Positions 17,268-25,361 of a stretch of DNA of 64,000 bases are shown in pieces; position 1 is the first letter of the stretch, and every line of letters begins with the position of its first letter. The DNA comes from Rheinheimera maricola (GTDB lineage: Bacteria; Pseudomonadota; Gammaproteobacteria; Enterobacterales; Alteromonadaceae), in NCBI RefSeq assembly GCF_016918075.2, contig NZ_JAERPS020000006.1, forward strand, positions 248,001 to 312,000. Direction: 5' to 3'. The notes beneath the pieces are model-generated. The model worked only from the letters and a program-made list of their open reading frames with translations, searched no databases and was not told the DNA's origin. The position numbers and the translations under genes are program-made.

Positions 17268-20200
17268 TTAATCTTTTGTCATTCGTAGCGGCAGCCAGAT
17301 TGTGTATTGCAAGCCCATCCCTGGTGGGCTGCTAACCTCTATGCGGCCATTAAACCTTACCGTAACCAGGTTATAAACAATATGGCTACCTAAGCCGGTG
17401 CCGCCCTGATGCCGTTTAGTAGTAAAGAACGGGTCAAATAAACGCGCCAAATCGGTTGCAGACATGCCGCACCCATTGTCACTGTATTGCAAAAGCAATT
17501 GTTGCTGCTGTTGTTGCAGGCTGATAACAATTTGCGGCTGCGCTACATCTTGCAAGCCATGATGCAAGCTGTTCATCACTAAGTTAGTAATAATTTGTGC
17601 CAGCGCGCCTGCGTCGGTATACATTTGTAACTGCTCTGGTGCGTCAAGTTTCACCTGACAAACCCGTTTTTTTAGCTGTGGCTGCAAAGACAACAATACA
17701 TCATGTATGTAGCTGATAAGTTCGATATTACGCACACTATCGTAGGATTGATCGACAGAGATTTGTTTGAAGCTGTTTACTAAATCTGCAGCTCGCCCGG
17801 TATTACTTTGTAGTATGCGCACACCATCGGTCACTCGCTGTAAAAAGCGATCGAAAGCACTCTTTTGCATACCACCTTTAGCATATTGCGAAGTAATGCT
17901 GTCTAATTCTGCCTGTAAGTGGCTGGCGGCGGTTACGCAAATACCCAATGGCGTGTTGATTTCATGGGCGACACCAGCTACAAGGGCACCAAGTGACGCC
18001 ATTTTTTCCTGGATCACAAGTTGCTGTTGAGCTTTTTTTAACTCAGCGTATGAATCTTGTAACGCCTGATGCTGCTGCTTTATTTCTTCGGTGCGGGCTG
18101 CCACTTCGCGCTCCAACCTCACTCGTAGCTGCCTCTCGTTGGCAAAACGCCACACGATAACCACGGTTACCGTGCCAACTAGCACAATACCCAGCATAAA
18201 ACGGAATCCCAGCGTCATCCACCAGGACGGCAATACGCTGATTTGCAGTGATTGTGGCTGCTGCCAGTCACCACCTTGATAGCGTGCACTGAGCAAGAAA
18301 CTATATTGGCCGGGTGGCAGCCGGGTATAAGTGGCAACACGGTTATTATCATGCACTGCCAGCCAATCACGATCAAAGCCTTCTAGCCGGTAACGATACT
18401 GTAACAGTTGCGGCTGCAGAAAGTCAGGCGCGGTAAAATGCAGACTAAACATATCCTGCAAATGGTTAAATATCAGCTGTGTGGTTTGGCTTAGCGGTTG
18501 TGGTAACACCATATTCAACCCAGGCTGTACTGGCTGATTAAACATACTGAGTTGATGCAAAACAAGTTGTGGTGTTGGAAATTGCCGCTGCGCTAATTGC
18601 AGTGGATAAATATCCAGCCCTTGCCGGCCGCCACGGTACACGTTACCAAAGGCTACCGCGCTGGACGCTATCCAGGTAGCTTCTTGCACGCCATGGCGGG
18701 CGCCAAGTTGGATAAAGCCCTGGTTAGCGTCCGACCAGATAAAGCGATACATCAGATTAAAGGCTGTCGCCTGCTTCAGCTCCTGATCAACATCATCATG
18801 CTGCTGATAAGCTTTGATACCCGTTATCTGGCGTGGCTGCTTACTGCTGCGCAACACCCGGTGCTGCAAATTGCCGGCCCGGACAAACAAATGGCCATTT
18901 TCTTCAATAATGGCCTGTACGCCGTTGTAAACCAGTCCGGTGCCGGTTGGCATATTTTGCTGCCAGCGCTCAACACTGTCTAAGTTAGCAGAAACCCTTG
19001 CCAAGCCCTGGTCAACTGAACCCAGCCAGATGTCTCCTAGCTGGTCTTCATACAACACGGTAATACTGTTAAACGGCAGTGCTTGTCCATTGCTGTTTAG
19101 ATGTAGATGCTTTAACAACCGAAAGCGATTATCTAACACAAATACGCCATCGGTGCGGCTGGCCAACCATGTGCGTTGCTGCTGATCAATGTAAATAGCA
19201 CTGATATGGGGCTGGCGCTGCAGTGGTAACCGTAATAAGGTCCAGCTATTGTCTGGCAGCAAACGGAACAAACCCTGATCGGTGCCTAACCAGATTTCAT
19301 CAGCCACTTTTTTAACCGCGCGAGCCAGCGTTGGTTCGGCGCCGGGCATGTCTGACCGCGGCAGTGGCCATTTTTGTAGTTCCCCACTATGCGGATTAAA
19401 GCGTGCTAAGCCAGACTCGCGATTAGCCAACCATATTTGATCTGGTGCTACCGCATCAATCCCAAAGACATCATTACTGGTTAACAAGAGATCATTATCC
19501 GGTGCTGCCGGTAACACTTGGATCTGGCGGGCAAAAGCACTTAACTGGCTAAAGCCGGTATGACTGATAAACCAGATGCTTTCTGCTTGATCCTGAAACA
19601 TAGAGAAAATAGCGTTAGATTGCAGCCCATCCCGCAGCAAACCTTCGTGCCAAAAGTGCCGCCACTTGCCAGTGTCCGGTTGAAAATGCCAAACTCCACG
19701 ATCAAAGCTGCTTACCCATAACTCTCCAAATGAGTCAGTCAGGATATCGGTTAGTTGGCTTTGATTCAGTTCAGCAGGCGCCGTGAACGCTTGCAATATA
19801 TCATCTTGCTGTAGCAGCCATATACCGCCGCCAAAGGTCGTAAGGGAAAGCTCTGATGACGGCATCCAATGTAAACGGGTGATGTGATCTACCGGTAAAT
19901 TTGAATTTCGGCTATGCCAATGCGTTACAGTTGAACTCGCAAGGTCTACTCGTACTAAACCAGACACTTCATTACCTGGCCTGCGCTGTGGTGCTTCTCC
20001 CAACGCAAGATAAAGGCGATTGTCTCGTACGGATAAGTGATTAATGTAACGAAAATCAACCAACAGCTCTGGTAAAAAGCGTTTTAGCTGGCCAGCGCCT
20101 TTTGCCAGCGTAGCCACACCACCACCATAACTGGCTACCCAAAGCGTGCCGTTGTTATCTTCAACCAAGGCGGTAATTTCGCTGTTGTCGGCATCCGGCC

Positions 20201-20576
20201 AGTTAAACCGGCTGAACTGTTCGGTCGAAGGGTTAAACCGGTTTAAACCGCCATAACGGGTGCCCACCCATAAAATACCGTCGCTATCCATTAATAAGCT
20301 GGTTATCCAACCTGACGATAAGCGGTCGGCCTTAGTACTGTCCGCCGGATAATGCTGCAAGGTTACGCCGTCAAACCGATACAACCCATGATGCGTCCCC
20401 AACCAGAGAAATCCTTGTTTATCTTGCAGCATACTGGTTGCAAATGGCGAAATAGCTTGGCTATCGGCGAGATGGGTAAAACGGGCATAAGCGGGTGTAA
20501 CAGCAATACCAGCAGCACAATGCCAGCTGCAAAGTAGAAACACTAAACTAGTGAAAATTGCCATCACTCTACGCAT
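17268..20576 (-). CDS. Two-component-propeller sensor histidine kinase
   Basis: A 1102-residue membrane sensor kinase. After a signal/anchor segment (about 1-23), a long periplasmic part contains repeated Reg_prop strands such as DKQGFLWLGTHHGLYRFDG and DSDGILWVGTRYGGLNRF, forming two beta-propellers. A Y_Y_Y domain follows (LEGFDRDW, PPGQYSFLLSARYQGG; about 720-795), then a membrane helix near 800-820 and a coiled coil. The HisKA motif GVAHEINTPLG has the phospho-acceptor His near residue 871. The HATPase domain has NSLHHG, DNGCGM and GGTGLGSHIV. It has no receiver or DNA-binding output, unlike hybrid HTCS proteins, and no response regulator lies next to it. Its ligand is unknown; a polysaccharide breakdown product is one possibility for this family. 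Confidence 0.9.
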   Translation of the reverse strand: MRRVMAIFTSLVFLLCSWHCAAGIAVTPAYARFTHLADSQAISPFATSMLQDKQGFLWLGTHHGLYRFDGVTLQHYPADSTKADRLSSGWITSLLMDSDGILWVGTRYGGLNRFNPSTEQFSRFNWPDADNSEITALVEDNNGTLWVASYGGGVATLAKGAGQLKRFLPELLVDFRYINHLSVRDNRLYLALGEAPQRRPGNEVSGLVRVDLASSTVTHWHSRNSNLPVDHITRLHWMPSSELSLTTFGGGIWLLQQDDILQAFTAPAELNQSQLTDILTDSFGELWVSSFDRGVWHFQPDTGKWRHFWHEGLLRDGLQSNAIFSMFQDQAESIWFISHTGFSQLSAFARQIQVLPAAPDNDLLLTSNDVFGIDAVAPDQIWLANRESGLARFNPHSGELQKWPLPRSDMPGAEPTLARAVKKVADEIWLGTDQGLFRLLPDNSWTLLRLPLQRQPHISAIYIDQQQRTWLASRTDGVFVLDNRFRLLKHLHLNSNGQALPFNSITVLYEDQLGDIWLGSVDQGLARVSANLDSVERWQQNMPTGTGLVYNGVQAIIEENGHLFVRAGNLQHRVLRSSKQPRQITGIKAYQQHDDVDQELKQATAFNLMYRFIWSDANQGFIQLGARHGVQEATWIASSAVAFGNVYRGGRQGLDIYPLQLAQRQFPTPQLVLHQLSMFNQPVQPGLNMVLPQPLSQTTQLIFNHLQDMFSLHFTAPDFLQPQLLQYRYRLEGFDRDWLAVHDNNRVATYTRLPPGQYSFLLSARYQGGDWQQPQSLQISVLPSWWMTLGFRFMLGIVLVGTVTVVIVWRFANERQLRVRLEREVAARTEEIKQQHQALQDSYAELKKAQQQLVIQEKMASLGALVAGVAHEINTPLGICVTAASHLQAELDSITSQYAKGGMQKSAFDRFLQRVTDGVRILQSNTGRAADLVNSFKQISVDQSYDSVRNIELISYIHDVLLSLQPQLKKRVCQVKLDAPEQLQMYTDAGALAQIITNLVMNSLHHGLQDVAQPQIVISLQQQQQQLLLQYSDNGCGMSATDLARLFDPFFTTKRHQGGTGLGSHIVYNLVTVRFNGRIEVSSPPGMGLQYTIWLPLRMTKD

Positions 20577-20769
20577 TCTACAAAGCCATACTCAATACTA
20601 TTTGTTAATTATGAGGACTTTGCTTATATCCGCAAATGTAATATTCAACTATATGAATGCTATAAACTGATCCTGCAACAGAAAAAATACCTTTAAGTAA
20701 ATAGCAAAAGGAGAGACATCCTCGGGCATGGCATTGTCTTAGCGCAGAGCTGAAGCGCTGGAAAACAAA

Positions 20770-20799
20770 AAAGCACATACCTATTTAGGTATGTGCTTT
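20770..20799 (-). terminator. Rho-independent terminator after the PEP-CTERM-like gene
   Basis: AAAGCACATACCTA and TAGGTATGTGCTTT form a perfect 14-bp stem with a 2-base loop. On the minus strand it is followed by six T residues. It lies about 30 bases beyond the stop at 20832, closing the exopolysaccharide operon and separating it from the kinase gene. Confidence 0.9.
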
Positions 20800-20831
20800 A
20801 GTAAAGCGGGTCAACGAATACGTGGAGGCTG

Positions 20832-21590
20832 TTAAGCGGCCGCTACCGAAGCTTGTGCTGACACGCGCTGTTTGCGTGACTGCCGCGACGCTGCTACAAC
20901 AAGAAACAGACCAGAAATAAATACCACTACACCAGGCTCGGCAACCGATGACACATCTAACGGCGGTGTACTGGCACTTAACTGCCAAAAGCGAGCTGTC
21001 TGGCTTTCAGTATAAACGCCAACCCGGCCGCTGGTGAACGTTAAATCTTCCAGACTAAACGTCTCTGTGCCAAAGTTAACATTAAGCTGACTACCCTGGC
21101 GGCTTACATTAAAGCCATAGCTTGTATTATCTTCCCAAAACAAGTCGCTAATGTTAAACAATGTATTTGATACACCGCCAACTTCACGGATTAGATATAA
21201 ACCGGTGCGGCCAGTGATATCTCTATACGATTGATCATCATTAGTACCAGCACGCTGAGTCTGGCTCCAGCCCACACGGTAATGGTTTTGCTCGTCCTGC
21301 CAGCCAAACACCAAGCCCACGATATCATTGTCATCGTAATCAACAGTGGTTGGCGAGAAGAATCCGCTAAACAAAAAGTCGCCGAACAGCTGAAAATCAC
21401 TGACTAATGCGCCAGAGGTATTGCCTCTCTTTTCTGGTGCCTGGCTTTTTAAACCTACCCAAGTACCGGTATTTCGGTCATTAGAAGGACCAACCACAGC
21501 AGACCACTTGGAGGTGTCTACATTAATGATCCCGGCGTTTGCACCAAGGGACAAACAACTCAGAAGACAAGCAATTAAAACTTTTTTCAT
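20832..21590 (-). CDS. PEP-CTERM-like secreted protein with thrombospondin-C/COMP-like domain
   Basis: A 252-residue exported protein. It has a signal peptide (ending GANAG) and a beta-rich body in which NTGTWVGLKS, DDNDIVGLVFGWQDEQNHYRV and GWSQTQR resemble the C-terminal lectin-like fold of thrombospondin/COMP. The C-terminus has an AEPG motif, a hydrophobic segment (VVVFISGLFLVVAA) and a basic cluster (SRQSRKQR). This is the PEP-CTERM sorting layout, but with AEP instead of PEP and an extra 12-residue tail. PEP-CTERM proteins are usually tied to exopolysaccharide loci; this one lies 54 bases downstream of a polysaccharide glycosyltransferase gene and ends at the operon terminator. No exosortase gene is in the window. 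Confidence 0.7.
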   Translation of the reverse strand: MKKVLIACLLSCLSLGANAGIINVDTSKWSAVVGPSNDRNTGTWVGLKSQAPEKRGNTSGALVSDFQLFGDFLFSGFFSPTTVDYDDNDIVGLVFGWQDEQNHYRVGWSQTQRAGTNDDQSYRDITGRTGLYLIREVGGVSNTLFNISDLFWEDNTSYGFNVSRQGSQLNVNFGTETFSLEDLTFTSGRVGVYTESQTARFWQLSASTPPLDVSSVAEPGVVVFISGLFLVVAASRQSRKQRVSAQASVAAA

Positions 21591-21644
21591 TTTAACTATC
21601 CATTGTTAAAAATAGGGAGACTAGATAATGACTGTTCAATTATC

Positions 21645-22949
21645 CTACAGTTTGTTGCGCTTTGCAATCTTAGATACTTTCCACGGGTTCCATTTATCAA
21701 CATAAGAACTTTTATGCAACAATTCCATAATATATGCAAAGGTACGTACCAATCTTAAGTATGTACCTGTATATATCGGCATCAACGGGACAAACATTAC
21801 AGATTTATAATTTGGCTTATGTCCCAAGCTACGCTGCATAATTATTGAAAATAACCATTGCGCTAAATTTGCTAAGAAGTAGAACACATAATTAATGATT
21901 AAAAGAAAAGCGATATAAGCCGAGCTTAGCTGTACAATTTGGAAAAAATAAATAACCCACTTTATATCTAACAGTAAATTGAAGAACAAATTATCTACGA
22001 CTGAGATAAAGTTACTCCATTTAAATTCGGCTGAAGGTAGCAAAATATCCCGATGCTTACGTAAGCGAAAACGGATCATCGATTTGTCCCAGCGATAACG
22101 TTGCTTTGCCAGGCGCCAAAAGTTTTTCGGCGCATTGGTGTAGCATACGCTGCTAGGTTCATGCACTACCTTATATCCTAGCTTGCGAATTTTTAGCGTA
22201 ATGTCACCATCAAGCCCAGGGCCAACGTCCCAACCGTGGATCTTATTCAACACATCTTTACGAAATGCGCCATAAGCACCAGAAACAATACGCAAGATAC
22301 CCAGTTGCGAGGCAACCGTACGCCCCAGCATCAAACTTTTTGTATATTCAATACCTTGAGTTTGTGTGGCAAAGCTATCACTGTAATTTGCCACACGCAC
22401 ATCGCCACCCACACAACCGACCTCATCGTCCATCAAAAACGGCAACATTATATTTTCCAGTGCGTCGGTTGCCATGTGTGAATCGGCATCAATGTGAACA
22501 ATATAAGGACCGTTAGCGAATTGCAGTGCAGTATTGGCAGCCGACGCTTTTCCGCCCCGAATAGCATTTCGGATAAAGCAATCGATTAAGCCCTGACGCT
22601 CAAGTTCACGACATATCAGTGGTGTTGTATCGTCTGAGCCGTCATCTACGACGATTAGTTCGAAAAAGGGATAGCTTTGGTTGCGTAACGTTTGCACCAA
22701 CTTAGGTAAGTAGCGACCTTCGTTTTTACCCGGCACAATAATCGAAATCAGCGGCTTTTCTTTAAAAAGCCGCCGTCTTGCCGCAGCATAACGCGGCGCC
22801 ATGCGCTTTCGCTTCGGCAGGTAGTACAGCAGCACCACCCCTTCAATCAGCACATAGCGCACCATATCCAGCATAAAAAATGGCCAGAAATAGCCTAGTA
22901 GCTGCCATGCATCCAGATTGATAAAAAATACAAACGCCTGTTCAAGCAA
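21645..22949 (-). CDS. Processive family 2 glycosyltransferase (polysaccharide synthase)
   Basis: A 434-residue inner-membrane enzyme like PgaC, NodC and hyaluronan synthase. Hydrophobic helices near the N-terminus precede the GT-A domain with SIIVPGKNEGRYL, VVDDGSDD, HIDADSH (the DxD metal site) and a GLDGDITLKIRKLG acceptor block in place of the usual ED. The processivity motif is KQRYRWDKS (Q-R-Y-R-W). Several C-terminal membrane helices follow. The start codon is TTG 22949 with GAGG about 8 bases upstream. The c-di-GMP-receptor-like gene ends 10 bases before it. It probably polymerises a linear hexose or N-acetylhexosamine polymer and pushes it across the inner membrane; the sugar cannot be told from sequence. 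Confidence 0.88.
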   Translation of the reverse strand: MLEQAFVFFINLDAWQLLGYFWPFFMLDMVRYVLIEGVVLLYYLPKRKRMAPRYAAARRRLFKEKPLISIIVPGKNEGRYLPKLVQTLRNQSYPFFELIVVDDGSDDTTPLICRELERQGLIDCFIRNAIRGGKASAANTALQFANGPYIVHIDADSHMATDALENIMLPFLMDDEVGCVGGDVRVANYSDSFATQTQGIEYTKSLMLGRTVASQLGILRIVSGAYGAFRKDVLNKIHGWDVGPGLDGDITLKIRKLGYKVVHEPSSVCYTNAPKNFWRLAKQRYRWDKSMIRFRLRKHRDILLPSAEFKWSNFISVVDNLFFNLLLDIKWVIYFFQIVQLSSAYIAFLLIINYVFYFLANLAQWLFSIIMQRSLGHKPNYKSVMFVPLMPIYTGTYLRLVRTFAYIMELLHKSSYVDKWNPWKVSKIAKRNKL

Positions 22950-22959
22950 AAATACGACC

Positions 22960-24363
22960 TCAATTATTTAAAAACTGTTCCAACGTCTGCTTTACTTGCA
23001 ATTCTGCTTCAACATTGACGGCCTGTATTTGCATGTCCAGAGTTCTATCAAGGTTTTCACTAAATAAACGCTCCACGGCTTTATTTAGTCTGTTCAACGC
23101 CAGGTCTGCTTTGTCCTTGCTGGTTTCGGTCATCAATATAGCGAACACACTCTCGTTATAAGCCGTTACCACGTCGGTATCTCTGAGCACTGCCTTAAAA
23201 ATACCGGCAAGTTCAGAGAATACTTGTTTTGATTTACTACCCAGCTCAAAGTGAATCTTATCTAACCCAATCAAACGCACAATAGCTAAGGCACTTTGTG
23301 ATTTGCCGTAACGTGCAATGCGGGCGGTTTCAATGCTGACAAACAATTCGAACTCGCGTAATGATACCAGCTGCAGCTCTTCTTCCAATATGTTGGTAAA
23401 GTAGGTTTGCAGGCCGTAGAACGCGGCATTAAGGCCGACAGATGTCAGTTGATAACGATTTACCCTCCGAAGATCGAGGAATTTTGTTTCTGTTGAACAG
23501 CCACAACTAAAGCACTTAGCCATCACATTGGCGTCTTGGCTAACATGCTGGCAAACACGACACTTGTTAACCACTGATGGTTTGTCGTAATCAACACCTA
23601 TGTGTCGCAGTTGCTTATCACATTTGGGGCATACCAGGCTGTCACCACCGCGCTTGAAGCGGGAAATATCGGCAGTAAACGCACACTTAAAGTGATGCAC
23701 CAGCTCGACAACATCTAAGTCCTGCGAGCCGCATTCAATACATGTTTCTTTAAAATTCAAAAATGCGCTGTCGCAATGGGGACAGAAATGGGCACGCTCA
23801 AACAGCGTGGGTGATAACAACCTTTGCTCTTCAAGAAACGCCAGCATTTGTATTGCGCCCATGTCTTGCTTGGTAAATAAGGGCTGCAACAACGGATAAA
23901 TAAAGCCAGTGCAGATGTCGGCTGAGGCCAAAGGCGCCGCATCAATTTGCCGACTGGCCAACAAGCGCAGTAATCTGACGGGTAAATGACCATCCACAGC
24001 ACCAGCAATGACCGGCAATGTGTCGATCCAGCGGTTGATACCTTCAAGCTGTTCTGACCAGACAGACCAATCAATGGCATGGTCTGTATCTTTCTCAATC
24101 ACTGCGTCTGCCGCTTGCCATTGCCAGCCTTCCCGGGAGCCTTTAGCTGCAACAAACACAATGGGGCGCAAATAAACCTGCGGTAAAGCCTGCTGACGTA
24201 ACTGAACCAGAGCGGCATAAGCAGCAGACAAATTGGTGGCATCCAAAACCAGGAAGGATACCTGCTGCCAGTTAATTTGTTCGAGTTGCGACAACGTTAT
24301 GCTGTGCTCTAGTAATACAGCATTAGTTTCTGCAAAAATAAACTGAAAGGGACTTTTTTTCAT
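22960..24363 (-). CDS. TackOD1-like Cys-rich protein with degenerate GGDEF domain (predicted c-di-GMP receptor)
   Basis: A 467-residue cytoplasmic protein. Residues about 1-120 resemble a degenerate receiver fold. The centre is zinc-ribbon-rich: CPHCD...CIECG, then LVCPKCDKQLRHIGVDYDKP with KCRVCQ and KCFSCG, which I recognise as the TackOD1 type. The C-terminal ~150 residues are GGDEF-like, but the active-site motif is NESVF (403-407) rather than GG(D/E)EF, so cyclase activity is not expected. Upstream, Arg394-Asp-Thr-Asp397 followed by five residues reproduces the RxxD-x5-GGDEF spacing of the allosteric c-di-GMP I-site. This parallels PelD, where a dead GGDEF binds c-di-GMP to switch on polysaccharide synthesis. 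Its ATG overlaps the HlyD stop (ATGA). Confidence 0.8.
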   Translation of the reverse strand: MKKSPFQFIFAETNAVLLEHSITLSQLEQINWQQVSFLVLDATNLSAAYAALVQLRQQALPQVYLRPIVFVAAKGSREGWQWQAADAVIEKDTDHAIDWSVWSEQLEGINRWIDTLPVIAGAVDGHLPVRLLRLLASRQIDAAPLASADICTGFIYPLLQPLFTKQDMGAIQMLAFLEEQRLLSPTLFERAHFCPHCDSAFLNFKETCIECGSQDLDVVELVHHFKCAFTADISRFKRGGDSLVCPKCDKQLRHIGVDYDKPSVVNKCRVCQHVSQDANVMAKCFSCGCSTETKFLDLRRVNRYQLTSVGLNAAFYGLQTYFTNILEEELQLVSLREFELFVSIETARIARYGKSQSALAIVRLIGLDKIHFELGSKSKQVFSELAGIFKAVLRDTDVVTAYNESVFAILMTETSKDKADLALNRLNKAVERLFSENLDRTLDMQIQAVNVEAELQVKQTLEQFLNN

Positions 24364-25358
24364 CTTACACCTCGAACAGATACCGGTAACCTTTCAAACG
24401 TGCGCCACAACGCATTATCAGCAGGATCCATAGGCACCAAAACCATTCTCAACGAAACTTTATCCAGACCGAGCAGATCATTTAAATTGCCACTTACCTG
24501 GCTGGCAATAGACTCAATTTGGGCAATACGCGCCAGACTTTCAGCACCATCAGGAAACGTAACAACCAATTGCGGCTGTTTTGCAAAAGAGCGATACAAA
24601 TTAGCATCCGCCAGGAATACCACTCGCGCTTTGGCATCGGCTGATAAATATTTCAAAATTGGCCGACCTTTTTCGGCATAAGTTTGAGACGTCACACGCA
24701 TATCGGTTACGGTACCGTCTTCAAATGCCCATACATCTTTTGCCGTACAATCTGCGGCTACAGGCTTATCGTCAAAGGCAAGCTGCAAACTCTGACGCCG
24801 CGCCGCCATGATGGCTAGCTTGTCTTTCGCCCGCTGAATGTCTAATTTCAATTTTTGCTGTGCTTGTTGCACGCTTTGTTGCTCTTTCTGCTGCGCCTGA
24901 AACAGAGAGGCATTTACTTCCAGCGCACGTAACATACCGGTTGACGGCTGCTGTATTGCAGCAACATAGTTTAGCTCTTGCTGCAGAGCTTTAATGTCAG
25001 TTGCCAGTACATCCATGTCATAGCCAAGCTTGTCAGCTTGCGCGTTATCTTCAGGCAAACATTGTTTTTCTGCTGCGATGCGGGCCAATAGCTCGCCTTT
25101 TTTAAACGGTTGATTAAGGCCAACAAACACATCCTGTAACACGCCAGAGCGTTCGGCGACAATCTCTTTTACCTCAACATCGACCAAGCCTTGCGCTTCA
25201 ATCATGTAGTAAGGCTTCAGTAACAAATAAACTAAGTAGCCAACCATCAAGGCTACCAAGATAAAATAGATCCACTGCGTAATGCTGGATTTACTCGACG
25301 GAGACGGCTGCCCCTCTGGCGCAGCACTAATAAGGCTTTTGCGATTATATAATTTCAC
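24360..25358 (-). CDS. HlyD-type periplasmic adaptor (membrane fusion protein)
   Basis: A 332-residue protein anchored by one N-terminal membrane helix (WIYFILVALMVGYLVYLLL, about 30-48). It is followed by a lipoyl/barrel-sandwich half-motif (VDVEVKEIVAERSGVLQDVFVGLNQPFKKGELLARI), a coiled-coil hairpin of ~90 residues rich in Gln and Lys, the second lipoyl half (AFEDGTVTDMRVTSQTYAEKG), and a beta-barrel. It would bridge an inner-membrane machine to the TolC-like outer-membrane channel encoded just before it. The start is GTG 25358 with GGAG six bases upstream, three bases after the preceding stop. Unusually, no ABC or RND transporter is present; the partner in the inner membrane may be the glycosyltransferase. 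Confidence 0.85.
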   Translation of the reverse strand: MKLYNRKSLISAAPEGQPSPSSKSSITQWIYFILVALMVGYLVYLLLKPYYMIEAQGLVDVEVKEIVAERSGVLQDVFVGLNQPFKKGELLARIAAEKQCLPEDNAQADKLGYDMDVLATDIKALQQELNYVAAIQQPSTGMLRALEVNASLFQAQQKEQQSVQQAQQKLKLDIQRAKDKLAIMAARRQSLQLAFDDKPVAADCTAKDVWAFEDGTVTDMRVTSQTYAEKGRPILKYLSADAKARVVFLADANLYRSFAKQPQLVVTFPDGAESLARIAQIESIASQVSGNLNDLLGLDKVSLRMVLVPMDPADNALWRTFERLPVSVRGVR

Positions 25359-25361
25359 TGG

